This document shows, one piece after another, positions 30,639-40,665 of a stretch of 64,000 bases of DNA. Source of the DNA: Meconema thalassinum (Eukaryota; Arthropoda; Insecta; Orthoptera; Tettigoniidae). Positions within the stretch are counted from its first letter, which is position 1; each line of letters begins with the position of its first letter. A model generated the notes under the pieces. The model was not told the origin of the DNA. It saw only the letters and a list, made by a program, of their open reading frames with translations, and did no database searches. The stretch spans positions 156,426,411 to 156,490,410 of the forward strand of contig OX336399.1 in assembly GCA_946902985.2 (NCBI GenBank), given 5' to 3'. The position numbers were made by a program, and so were the translations under genes.

Positions 30639-30737
30639 GCCTATAATGGTAACTAAGACACTCGTAAGGAAATTATAAAACTCGCATACGCTCGTTTTAT
30701 GAACAAACTCGTGTCTTAATTATTGCCATTATAGGCT
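30639..30737. repeat. Palindrome inside the left arm
   Basis: CCTATAATGG…CCATTATAGG: a ~98-bp near-perfect inverted repeat centred near 30688, with AAGACACTCG pairing with CGAGTGTCTT-like sequence. Its counterpart in the right arm is 33562-33660. Confidence 0.85.
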
Positions 30738-30911
30738 CGTTGCATAATGTACTATTGTCTGTGTAGTCCACGCGGAATTTGACTGTGTATTGATAATATA
30801 TGGTGTAATCTGTTAGTTTTTTATACTGTTTTGCCATTCTACAGTAATTGTGTCTGTTATATATTTATTTAGTGTATGATGCATACAAGGCAGTAATTAA
30901 TATATATACTG

Positions 30912-30916
<5 letters not shown>

Positions 30917-30944
<28 letters not shown>
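30917..30944. repeat. (AT)n microsatellite
   Basis: About 13 AT units, immediately downstream (minus-strand sense) of the LINE fragment; it could be that LINE's simple tail. Confidence 0.9.
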
Positions 30945-30948
<4 letters not shown>

Positions 30949-30961
30949 ATCGAATTTCAGC

Positions 30962-31720
30962 AATAGGACCCTTCATATATGGGCTGCCAGGTCTTGAGTC
31001 CATTCAAGTGCTTATGGAGTGGCTGCATGGAGCTCTTCTAAGGTTCCAGAGTACATGTATCGAGGGCATTCCTGCACGATGTGCTTGATGGTTTGCACTT
31101 CATATCCACATTGACAACGAGGCGAGTCTATCCAACTCCACTGATGTAAGGCTGCTCTAGTTCGAGCAGTGCCACATTGAATACTGTTGAGACGGGACCA
31201 GACAGCTCGAGGGAGATGGAATCCAGGTAGTTTGATGGTAGGATCAAGTACTTCAATTAGGCCACGAGGTGGAGAGGTAGACCATTCAACTTTCCATGTA
31301 TTTCGGGGGTTGAATGGAGCTGAAGTAAGTTCCATAGCCGTCTTGTAGGCTGGTTTCCGTGATTTCAACCTGGATGTGGAAGGTTGATTGACGTCTTGGT
31401 GGATTGGGAGAACTTCATTATTCATAATTCTGCGCCACAGGCGGGAAAGAGCTTGCTGTCTCCTGATGTGAGGAGGAACAATATTACACAGTACAGGTAG
31501 CCACTGTGAGGGAGTGCAATGTAGAGTGCCAGAGATAATCCGCATTGTCTACCGGAGATGAATATCAACCAGTTGGCAATGGGAGCTGTTCAACCATACG
31601 CCTGCACAGTATTCCGCTGGAGAGTATACGACAGCCAAAGCAGTAGTCCTGAGTGTGTTGGCATCAGCGCCCCATGATGTTCCAGTTAACCTACTTAGTA
31701 GGTTATTGCGGTTTTCAATG
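30962..31720 (-). pseudogene. Non-LTR retrotransposon C-terminus with CCHC knuckle
   Basis: A 177-codon minus frame (31012-31545) is preceded by further related sequence. It begins MRIISGTLHCTPSQWLPVLC and includes PGFHLPRAVWSRLNSIQCGT. It ends WSWIDSPRCQCGYEVQTIKH then IVQECPRYMY, a Cys-X-Cys…His…Cys motif typical of the C-terminus of jockey/R1/CR1-like ORF2 proteins. The RT domain is missing upstream. The Tc1-like element is inserted at 31721. It lies inside the foldback element and is therefore a secondary insertion. Confidence 0.72.
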
Positions 31721-31722
31721 TA

Positions 31723-33187
31723 CACACATCAAAAAAAGTTTTGCATCACCTCGGTTCCAAGAGTTCCGGAACCGTTAAATACAAAGGGAATAGAGATCAA
31801 CACAAACAACATTTCAGCTCGTTTTATTGCTCATGAGACCCACACATTGCATGTTGTACCATCATACAGCTAGACTTTCAGCATTTGTGGTCCAGATTGC
31901 AGTACACACCACTACCTCTAATACCCAGTAGCACGTCCTCTTGCATTGATGCATGCCTGTATTCGCCGTGGCATACTATCCACAAGTTCATCAAGACACT
32001 GTTGGTCCAAATTGTCCCACTCCTCAACGACAATTCGGCGTAAATCTCTCAGAGTGGTTGGTGGGTCAAGACGTCCATAAACAGCCCTTTTCAACATATC
32101 CCAGGCATGTTCGATAGGGTTCATGTCTGGCGAACATGCTGGCCACTGTAGTCGAGCGATGTCGTTATCTTGAAGGAACGCATTCACAAGATGTGCACGA
32201 TGAGGTCGAGAATTGTCGTCCATGAAGACAAATGCCTCTCCAATATTCTGCCGATATGGTTGCACTATGGGTCGGAGGATGTCATTCAGGTATCGTAAAG
32301 CCGTTTCGGAGCCTTCCATGACCACCAGTGGCGTACGTCGGCCCCACATAATGCCACCCCAAAACATCAGGGAACCACCACCTTGCTGCACTCGCTGGAC
32401 AGTGTGTCTAAGACGTTCAGCCTGACCAGGGTGCCTCCAAACACGTCTCTGACGATTGTCTGGTTGAAGGCATATGCGACACTCATCGGTGAAGAGAACG
32501 TGATGCCAATTCCGTGGGGTCCATTCAGCATGTTGTTGGGCCCATCTGTACCGCGCTGCATGGTGTCGGGGTTGCAAAGCTGGACCTCGCCATGGACGTC
32601 GGGAGTGAAGTTGCGCATCATGCAGCCTATTGCGCACAGTTTGAGTTGAAACACGACGTCCTGTGGCTGAACGAAACGCATTATTCAACATGGTGGCATT
32701 GCTGTCAGGGTTCCTCCGAGCGGCAATCCGTAAGTAGCGGTCATCCACTACAGTAGTAGCCCTTGGGCGGCCTGAGCGAGGCCTGTCATCGACAGTTCCT
32801 GTATCTCTGTACCTCCTCCATGTCCGAACAACATCGCTTTGGTTCACTCTGAGACGCCTGGAAACTTCCCTTGTTGAGAGCCCTTCTTGACACAAAGTAA
32901 CAATGCGGACGCGATCGAACTGCGGTATTGACCTTCTAGGCATGGTAGAACTACAGACAACATGAGCAGCGTACCTTCGTCCTGGTGGAATGACTGGAAC
33001 TGATCGGCTGTCGTACCCCCTCCGTCTAATAGGCCCTGCTCATGCATGGTTGTTTACATCTTTGAGCAGTTTTAGTGACATCTATGAACAGTCAAAGGGA
33101 CTGTATCTTGGATACAATATACACAGTCAACGTCTATATGCCGGAGATCTGGGAACCGAGGTGATGCAAAACTTTTTTTGATGTGTG
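31723..33187 (-). mobile_element. Tc1-like DNA transposon, apparently complete
   Basis: 1465 bp flanked by TA (31721-31722, 33188-33189). The first 36 bp at each end are perfectly identical inverted repeats (CACACATCAAAAAAAGTTTT, then GCATCACCTCGGTTCC). A single uninterrupted transposase ORF lies inside. All hallmarks of a young, possibly mobile copy are present. Confidence 0.93.
31918..32943 (-). CDS. Tc1-like transposase, intact (341 aa, DD34E)
   Basis: The enzyme binds the element's terminal repeats and cuts and pastes it into TA sites. The N-terminal bipartite paired-like domain has an HTH at residues ~8-48 (RIVTLCQEGLSTREVSRRLR) and a GRPR AT-hook-like motif at 58-61. A second HTH lies around 75-110 (VSTQTVRNRLHD). 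Catalytic residues: D153 in LFTDECR, D243 in FMDDNSRPH, E278 in DMNPIEHAWD. Spacing between the last two is 34 residues, the DD34E signature of Tc1; mariner would be DD34D. WGGIMW at 195-200 matches the family's Gly-rich box. The length is normal for Tc1 proteins (about 340 aa). The start is the first in-frame Met, MPRRSIPQF, and the stop follows RATGY. No stops or frameshifts. Confidence 0.95.
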   Translation of the reverse strand: MPRRSIPQFDRVRIVTLCQEGLSTREVSRRLRVNQSDVVRTWRRYRDTGTVDDRPRSGRPRATTVVDDRYLRIAARRNPDSNATMLNNAFRSATGRRVSTQTVRNRLHDAQLHSRRPWRGPALQPRHHAARYRWAQQHAEWTPRNWHHVLFTDECRICLQPDNRQRRVWRHPGQAERLRHTVQRVQQGGGSLMFWGGIMWGRRTPLVVMEGSETALRYLNDILRPIVQPYRQNIGEAFVFMDDNSRPHRAHLVNAFLQDNDIARLQWPACSPDMNPIEHAWDMLKRAVYGRLDPPTTLRDLRRIVVEEWDNLDQQCLDELVDSMPRRIQACINARGRATGY

Positions 33188-33189
33188 TA

Positions 33190-33544
33190 TTATGTATGTA
33201 ACATTATGATATGGTCAATGGAATTGGCAGAGCGTGGATTCGAATCCCACCTAAAAATGTATTTTGTGGTTTTCAATTATACCACCAGTCAAATGTCGGG
33301 ATGCTTCCTTTCGACAGGTCGACGGCCGACTTATTTCCAAAATCCCTTCACTGACTCTTGCTTAATTATACCCAAGCTAGCAGTCGCCTGTCAACATCCC
33401 CAGTTGTATCTGCTGAAAAAGTGTGTTCTTCTCCCATACACTGTCCTTGTTACGGTAGAGGAATGATCCCTCGCCGATTCCGTGGGTGAAGCAGAGTTGG
33501 GAGGGTAAGCGATTAACAAAATTGATATATCTTGAAATATAAAT
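33190..33544. other. Core of the foldback element / unassigned
   Basis: It contains a tRNA-3'-half-like piece, GCGTGGATTCGAATCCCACC, near 33231-33250 (B-box GGATTCGAATCCC), probably a SINE scrap. Nothing else identified. Confidence 0.35.
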
Positions 33545-34083
33545 AGTACATTATGCAACGAGCCTATAATGGCAGTAATTAAGACACGAGTATGCTTATA
33601 AAACGAGCGTACGCGAGTTTTATAATTTGCATACGAGTGTCTTAATTACAATTATAGGCGCGTTGCCTACGACTGTTTATGTTCGACGATAATTATTATA
33701 ACTATTTTATGTTCGAACATAAATATTCATAAATATCTGTCGAGATTTCGCCAGTTTTATGTACTGAACAGAGCGCATGAGTCGCAGAGAATGCCTTTTA
33801 TTTGACCATGGCCTCCACGATTACCCTACTATGACACTAGGCCACGCAGTGAAATTTAAATTAGAAGGCCGTGGAACTCAGCGCAGGCGCGATTCTATCC
33901 TTATCTAACAACAGTTTCTTGAGCTCTGATTGGGGGGAAGGAACTGTTTCATAATGAAAAATAGTGTTATAACGAGCCTCATTATAGTACAGTTTTCTGA
34001 CATATAATAGTCAGGGTCGAACATAAATTCTATTAAAAAGGCAATGCCTTTAGGTTGTTATTATTAGACTTTAATACGTCTAG

Positions 34084-34472
34084 TGGTCTGTTTACCATCT
34101 CTGGATGAATGCAGTATATTTACATTTGTCTGTTGGCACAGGCTAGAGTAAAATGTGGCTTTTCACCTATGTCTCAGTCTCACTCATGGCTGTGATTATA
34201 TGAACGCTACTGAGGTATGGGTGGTGCTTAGTAATGACATTCAGGGCACGGTCAGTGCATGTGGATGTTGTGTAAGGTTCTACTCATAGGGTTAGTACTG
34301 CTGTTCTGACTCAGTGAGGAAAGCAATGGCAAACTATCTCACGCCTCATCTTGCCTAGTACGCCTCAATAAAGCACTGCCTTGGGGGTTGAGGGTATCTA
34401 CCCACGTAACCTAACGGCGGAGCTTCTTGAGGATCAAACTAGCCTTAAGGGCTGACTACCTAACAGAAAATA
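34084..34472 (+). mobile_element. R3 retroposon, complete copy, tail invaded by Tigger
   Basis: Begins TGGTCTGTTTACCATCTCTG and ends GCTGACTACCTAACAGAAAA. The duplication TACGTCTAG occurs at 34075-34083 and, beyond the Tigger element, at 36734-36742. This shows R3 was retroposed with a 9-bp TSD before Tigger inserted at its 3' edge. No pol III boxes recognised. Confidence 0.78.
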
Positions 34473-36733
34473 CAGTCGAACCTCGATATCTCGAATCACC
34501 TCGGGAGAAAATTTTTATTTCGAGTTATCGAAATTTCGAGAAATAGAGAAATACCGATTTTAGGCATCTTTAGCGCGTTATTTAATCACATTTGTCTATG
34601 AACCATTACGGAATACAGTGCAACAATATCTGACAGCATTTAACAACAAAAAACTCATACAGTACTTTATGGCATAACTTCAATTACAGTATAACAATTG
34701 TACCTAGGTATACCGTATAGCTTACAGTAGCAGACAGAATACGTACGTACAGTGATTAAAAAAGGAACATACAGTACCTCCGTTAGCACCTTGGGAAGAA
34801 ATCCGTTAGTTTCTTTTGTTTTTTACTGTTACGCTTCTTTTCCTCAACATAGTTTTCAACAACATTTATTGCTGTGAAAACACTGTCATTTACATACAGC
34901 TGACTCTGTATGTACGATCGAAGAACAGCCACTGCACTTAACGCCTGATCTGCTGACGGTGCGGGAGAGGGCAGCTCCAACTCTTCTTGTTGGGAATCAC
35001 CATCGTCGTCTTCTTTCAGTTCTTCTTGCTCGGCAGCAGTGTTGACGATACCCGTAGGTTGTTCCGCCACTATAACATCACAGTCCACATTTATGTAACT
35101 CTCAAAATCAGCTTCGCAATTAACAAGCTGCTGATATTCCGCCCATTCCTCAGGAACAGAAATGACTTCGTCATCTTCGTCTTCTGCAGCTTGCGAGTAA
35201 TCTTTTGAAAATCCTGCTTTGCGAAAGCACTTAGCAATTGTTTCCTGTTTCACATCAGCCCACGATTTACTTAGCATTGTTATCGACTCTAGTAGATTGA
35301 TGTCTGTTAATGACTCCTCGGAGTCAATTGCTCTCAGAATTCTCTGAACAGCCCTCTTCCTATAGTAATGTTTCAAGTTTTTAATCACCCCTTGGTCCAT
35401 TGGCTGTAGTTTGGATGTTAAGTTCGGTGGCAAGAAGACCACGCGCACTGCTCTCAGCTCCTGAGTGAGCACCTTGGGGTGAGCTGGGCAGTTGTCTACA
35501 AAAAGTAGAACTTTCCTCCGTTCATGCTGAAACTTCTTGTCAATACCATGCAGCCAAGATTCGTAAATGGAGCTTGTCATCCATGACTTCTGGTTGCTTT
35601 GGTACAGGACCGGTAAAGACTTAACACCTAAAAAACAGCGAGGCTTCGCCGATTTTCCGATCACTAAAAGTTTTAGTTTCTCTGTTCCCGTCATATTAGC
35701 TCCCAGCATTACCGTAACCCTTTCTTTACTTCTTTTACCACCAAAACACTGTTCACCCTTAAAGTCCAGTGTCTTTCCAGGCAGGCATTTGTAGAATAAA
35801 GCAGTCTCGTCAGCATTAAACACGTCATTAGAACTGTACTCCTGTAACAGGGCTGGTAAAACGTTTTTTTTTTTTTGTAATGTTCACAGTCCACTTCACT
35901 GACATCAGCACTTTCACTTGACATTACCATCTGCACTATTCCATTCCGAAGTTTAAACTTTTCCAGCCACCCACTGCTAGCCTGAAAAGATTCATAACCG
36001 AAGTCTTTAGCAAATTTTTCTGCTTGTTCACGAACTAAGCTACCGGTTATTGGAATGTTTTTGTCTCTCACACGGGTCACCCATTGAATCATTGCTTGTT
36101 CCAGCTCCGGGAATGTTGAAGTTTTAAGCCTCTTCCGCTGTGGTGCAAATCGTGTTTCATCCACAGCCAGACTAATCTTGTCTTTATCTTTCAGTATTGT
36201 AGATAATGTGCTGGGAGGAATTCCATACTCAGCTGCAATATCCTTCTTCTTTTTCTGACCTTTCTCCACTTCACTTATCACTCGAATTTTTCACTCAGGC
36301 TCAGGCATTTCACTTTACGTTTCTCCATGATTGCATCTACAGGGCTGTAAGCGTACACTGAACAGCCAGATACAAGCTGCAAGTTTTCCTGGTGCTGACG
36401 CAATGCGCGGGGATGGCCCGTGGAATCTTATCAGCACTGGGAATTCTCACACCAGCTAAGGTTAATGAACAGAGCAGGGGTGGGCAGTCAGAGCAGGGGT
36501 GGACAGATAAGCCGCAATATAAACGCTTAAGAACAAAATTCGAGTTAGAGAACAATTTTTGCTTCTAGGGAGGAAAAGTTTGCTTCGAAAAATCGAGAAA
36601 TTCGTATAATCGAATTTCGAGTAATAGAGAAATAAATACACGTCAAGAAAAGGACAAATGGCCGGGAAGTAGAAATTACTTCGAGATATTGAAAATTCGA
36701 GTAATGGAGGTTCGAGTTATGGAGGTTCGACTG
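34473..36733 (-). mobile_element. Tigger/pogo DNA transposon, 2261 bp
   Basis: TA-flanked (34471-34472, 36734-36735). Termini are CAGTCGAACCTC…, with an internal series of CTCGAA motifs at both ends. It encodes the frameshifted transposase below. Confidence 0.9.
34783..36326 (-). pseudogene. Tigger/pogo-family transposase, frameshifted
   Basis: A CENP-B-like protein in three frame pieces. The start MEKRKVKCLSLSEKF (36326) shifts frame in an A5 tract, then EVEKGQKKKKDIAAEYGIPP forms the Psq-type HTH. A CENP-B HTH follows (VREQAEKFAKDFGYESFQAS, then SGWLEKFKLRNGIV). A second frameshift occurs in a ~15-base poly-T run at 35862-35877. The DDE domain then reads MFNADETALFYKCLP (D5 of that piece), KVLLFVDNCPAHP (D110) and LQPMDQGVIKNLKHYYRKR (D143). 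The last two are 32 residues apart, fitting the pogo DDxD type. The acidic C-terminal region ends KKQKKLTDFFPRC. The homopolymer shift could also be a sequencing error, but two shifts make a dead copy more likely. Confidence 0.9.
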
Positions 36734-36742
36734 TACGTCTAG

Positions 36743-37122
36743 CGGCAGTTCTCTGAGCGCACGGACTTAAAACTAGAACATTTCATAGCTTAATTCAAGC
36801 TAAACAATTTGTTGCGTAGCAATAATACGACGTGAGAATATGCACAGCTGTGAAGGGAGAAGTATTTGCCTCGAGGATTGACCTACCCAAGAGCGCTGTT
36901 GTATTATGGTTTATTCTGTGGAGGCGTTGCAATAGACATAGAGAAAATAGACATAGACATTTAAACATTAATTTTCTTCTGGGCTAGTAGAGTGAGGGTG
37001 AATATTACAAAAATATCTCTTTAATTCGTTCTAAAGCAGAAATGGAGAAATCTAATTCTAATATATTACAGGTTTAAAACAATACAAGGCTTTGCAGCCA
37101 TAATTTCAGTGTTGTCTTAATA
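36743..37122. other. Unassigned DNA left of the mariner-like element
   Basis: No repeat family recognised. The last 50 bp may be part of an exon-like segment that resumes at 40104 (see findings). Confidence 0.3.
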
Positions 37123-40103
37123 CAGGGTGTAAGGGAATGTTCGCCACAGTGCCTAGGCACTGCTACGTTAGGTGAGAGCCGGAGTTAAGTTGGCAGCACG
37201 GTTGCTGCTGACAGCGCGGCTTGTATCAAAACAAAACAAACAACAAACAGTCCACTTAGAGATTCCTGTTTCTTGAGCTAATTTGCGTAATGATTTACTT
37301 GGTCTTCGCAGCATTATATCGGAAATTTCATCACGTTTTTCGTCTGTTAACAGCATAGGCCTGCCTGTTCCTGGTACATCGTGAACTGAGCCGGTCACAC
37401 GACATTTACTTAGCAAATCCCGAACGGTATCCCGGTTTGGACACTTTGAATTAGGAAACCGCACCTGAAATTTTAGTTTAAAATTTTCTGTAAACCGATC
37501 GCCTTCACGAAAAACGTATTCCACGAAAACGCTCTCTCTTCAGTAGTTAACATTACCACCTGTATCCTGTTGCACTCTTCCAATAATCTAAACGCTCCCT
37601 CACTGCATTCACACTGACGCTTTCTACAGCACAGCACAGCTCACACGTGTGTTCTGATATCCTGTCGACCTTGTGGGTAGATTATTAGCTTGGGAATAAC
37701 CTAACCCCCAAGGGAAGATGATGAAGAAAAAGAAGTGGGTTTCGGACTGGAGAAAAAGGATAGAGAAATAGGAAGAGAGTTTGACATAAGTTATAACTAA
37801 GTGTTCTTGCTCAAATGCAACAAATGGTGAACACCCTATCAATGGATTTATTTTTATTGAAGAGGGCATGAACCTAGGAAGAGTTAGGGAAGACAGGATC
37901 TTGCCTAACCGTTATGTTAGAGAAATTATAAAGCAAAAAACAAATCTTTAATTTATTTAACATTGTAAAAGGAAGTAGTTTTTGTAACAAATATATAATT
38001 TTGATTTTTATAAACAATTGGGGTCGCAGACCTCCAAAAACATCTAAAGCTTGCGCCAGGCAATTGATAATTCTTTTGGTTTTAAACCTTTTATATGCTT
38101 TAAAATCTTCGTAAGATTTTGAAATGTTGTTAAGATTAACAATGTGAAATTTAAATATAATTGACGTAGGCCTAATTAAAGTTAAACAATAAATCAAGTA
38201 CAAGATGTGTACTTTAAGGATTTCTAGATAAGTATCTTAGAAATATGAACAACTTCGAAAGTAACAACAAAAAACTGGAAGAAATGAAATAGAAGTTTCT
38301 ATAACTTCTTGTGTTGATACTGAAATACTTGGGTAGATTATACATAGGAGATTATACAAATAGGGCAGGTCACTTATTGTGAAACCTGAAGAGAACAATT
38401 GAAAGGAAGTTTCTAGAACTCCTATGTTTAAGTAGGGATCACGAGAAAAATGGGGCAAGTTTCCCTTTCGTGAAACCTAGAGATAACTCACTTTTGAGTA
38501 GAAAGAATTGGATTCCTTCATTAGAAGGGAGAAACAATATAATTTAAGGCGTGTACTAGACACGAAGTTTTACAGACATTGATTCGTTATACATGGAGCA
38601 AATAAGGGAGGGCACTTATGTAGAGTGACACCTCATTGAAAAAAGACCTTAAGTAACAATTTTATTATTTTGGTTTGTTAGTAAACGGTTTAGGAAAGAT
38701 CAAATGGGATTGTTGGAAAGTGTTCATGGACGTATTTATTGTTCTCGTACGAGCGCGACGCGGATGAACAATTGAACAGGCACTGTTTTCACTATAGTCT
38801 GTTGATATAGTTGAAGAGTTCACTGTAGTAGCACAAAACGTTGATGGCAAAGAAAGTTATTGCAATGGTGGAAAATAACTAGTTACACTAGATTTGCGAG
38901 AGTCTATTGCTTGAGAAACTTGTAGGTTATAGTTGATTGCACCAGAAAAATCCCAACGGAGGAACAAAAATTAGATATTGATTAGCAGTTCATAAGGAAG
39001 ATTCATTAGTTTGAAAAAGTATTCCCATATGTGAGTGGAAAATACATGACAGTATAACTTGTAGATAGAGTGCAGGTTCTGGAAGGTTCCAGAGCAATGA
39101 TGACTTGTTTAAATTGGGTAGAGAATCCCTCGGCAGAAAGCTAGATTATATAGACAGTGGGTATTTTGGAAATATCCCTCGATGTGAGATAGCATCTCAG
39201 AAAATCATTCATATTGAAAGTTAGACTTGATAGTTTAAGTTTGATCAAGAAGATCTCTAGAAAGCAGTTATTTTCACATAGTAACTTTCACTGTCTATAA
39301 AATCCAAATAAAAGAATTGAGCCTTTTAAAAGCGATAAGAATGAGGTTAAAACATGAAGTCGGTACTTATCTTTGCTTCATGAAGAAGGCGATGTTGCTG
39401 TTGACGGTTGGTTCTAAAATTCGAACATGGCGTCGAATTTAGAAGTTTGCCTCTTGAGTGGAGGAGGCGAGTTTTAGTTAAGCTCTAACTGACTGGGTTG
39501 ACTTCCGACGTAGAAGTGAGATCCGCTCAATGGAGCGCGGAGGGACCAGGGAAGGGAAAATGAGTGGGGGTAGGAGACAAAAGGAATACTTATAAGAATA
39601 GCCAACTTTAAAGTTATAAAAATCTTCTTGATGAACTGGTCTTCAAAGAGTTGATAGTAGGAGTCACTAGCGCAGCCTGGAGGGTGAAAAAGTAGACGAA
39701 GTTCTCTTGATCACGGAGATGATAGCTGGCGATGGCGACGAGTTCGGGTGGCTAGATTTATAAGGAAGTCCTCTTGTACAGGGAAGAATTGAGGAACTTC
39801 AGAGATTCGCTGCTAGATGACGCTAGGTGGGTCATGGAAGATATATATCTAGAACAGGCTTACAGGTAGTATGAGAGACATATACCAACAAAGAGAAATC
39901 AGGAGATCACTGTTGGTGTTTGAGAAAAAAGGAAGGGATGAACTAAATCAAAGAGAAGCAAAAGCTTACTCTATCTTTCCGTGTATTCCAAAGAATACAC
40001 CACCTTGGAGATGACAAGCTAGTACCTGACTGTCGGCGAGCGAGCGAAAGGTCTGCTCTCACCTAACGTAGCAGTGCCTAGACACTGCGGAGAACATTCC
40101 CTG
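37123..40103 (-). mobile_element. Mariner-like TIR element with ~2.5-kb non-transposase interior
   Basis: TA flanks (37121-37122, 40104-40105). TIRs of about 50 bp: CAGGGTGTAAGGGAATGTTC, GCC…TAGGCACTGCTACGTTAGG, with an 8-bp indel between ends. Only a transposase N-terminus remains, beside the left end. The interior (37625-40050) is AT-rich with no recognisable ORF, so it is an internally replaced or filled derivative. Confidence 0.72.
37168..37524 (-). pseudogene. Transposase N-terminus (HTH, DUF4817-like)
   Basis: 118 codons: EYVFREGDRFTENFKLKFQV, RFPNSKCPNRDTVRDLLSKC, GSVHDVPGTGRPMLLTDEKR, DEISDIMLRRPSKSLRKLAQ, ETGISKWTV. This is the paired HTH and linker found at the start of many insect mariner/Tc1-like proteins (DUF4817 type). 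The rest, including the whole DDE domain, is absent. After residue ~95 the frame runs into the TIR. It sits 45 bp inside the left TIR, so the catalytic part was deleted. Confidence 0.7.
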
Positions 40104-40254
40104 TATTAACGCACTGTATTGACATTTTCATTCAATTACAATCCCAACGTGAAGACATTTTTCATGCGATTAAAAGTAATTTGAACATATTACAAAGAAC
40201 TGTTGACGATGACGATGATGACGATGATGATGATGATGACGATGACAATGGATG
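40104..40254 (+). other. Possible exon remnant followed by GAT/GAC microsatellite
   Basis: One frame across 40110-40250 reads CIDIFIQLQSQREDIFHAIK, SNLNILQRTVDDDDD. The poly-Asp run is encoded by a (GAT/GAC)n tract at 40206-40250. The same frame can be extended leftwards through the element excision point into 37095-37120. No protein family recognised. Confidence 0.25.
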
Positions 40255-40497
40255 TTGGATGTTGGATGTTGATGTTGTTTGATTCGTCAGTCCTCGTTAC
40301 TGGATTGACACAGCCTCCACGGCTCCCCGTCCAGAGCTAATCGTTTCATCTCTGCATAGCTATCACGCCTAAGTAGATTCGAGGCAATCTGTTCAACATA
40401 TTCTAACCTAACCTTGGTCTACCCCTACAAATCGTGTCCTCGACCTTTCCATAACTATGTTTGCTATTCCTTGGTGACTTACTAACATATCTCTTCG
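40255..40497 (-). pseudogene. RTE-like LINE 3' end
   Basis: On the minus strand it runs from GNSKHSYGKVEDTICRGRPR-like sequence through EYVEQIASNLLRRDSYAEMK to RLALDGEPWRLCQSSNEDXR, then a CAACATCCAACATC tail. It matches the end of the RTE copies at 23.5-24.4 kb. SINE-B at 40498 interrupts it. Confidence 0.75.
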
Positions 40498-40665
40498 ACG
40501 GCTTCGGTGGCGTAGTTGGGAGTATGCTGGACTTCTATGCCAAAGGTCACGGGTTCAAATCCGGCCGAAGCCATCGGATTTTTTAAGAGCGTTAAAAATC
40601 CCTTAGTATGCCTTCCTTCGGAGGGGAAGTAGAGCCGGCGGGCCCATGTCCGGGTGGGTGAAACT
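40498..40665 (+). mobile_element. SINE-B, 3'-truncated copy
   Basis: GCTTCGGTGGCGTAGTTGGG head, B-box GGGTTCAAATCC at 40549, body to GGAAGTAGAGCCGGCGGGCC; it ends abruptly after CATGTCCGGG. Confidence 0.8.

Larger units (their letters stand above)
30277..34027. mobile_element. Foldback-type element with ~480-bp inverted arms
   Basis: The left arm (30277-30753) is the reverse complement of the right arm (33545-34027), with scattered mismatches and small indels. Outer tips: TTTATGTTCGACCCTGACTA and its complement. The unique core is interrupted by a LINE fragment and a Tc1-like element. No transposase is attributable to the foldback itself and no clear TSD is visible, so it is either non-autonomous or very old. 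MuDR-like and Foldback families can have arms this long; assignment is not possible from sequence alone. Confidence 0.8.

Noticed and set aside
32213..32756. Plus-strand frames inside the Tc1-like element
   Set aside because: Antisense to the intact transposase, which shows a full catalytic triad on the other strand.
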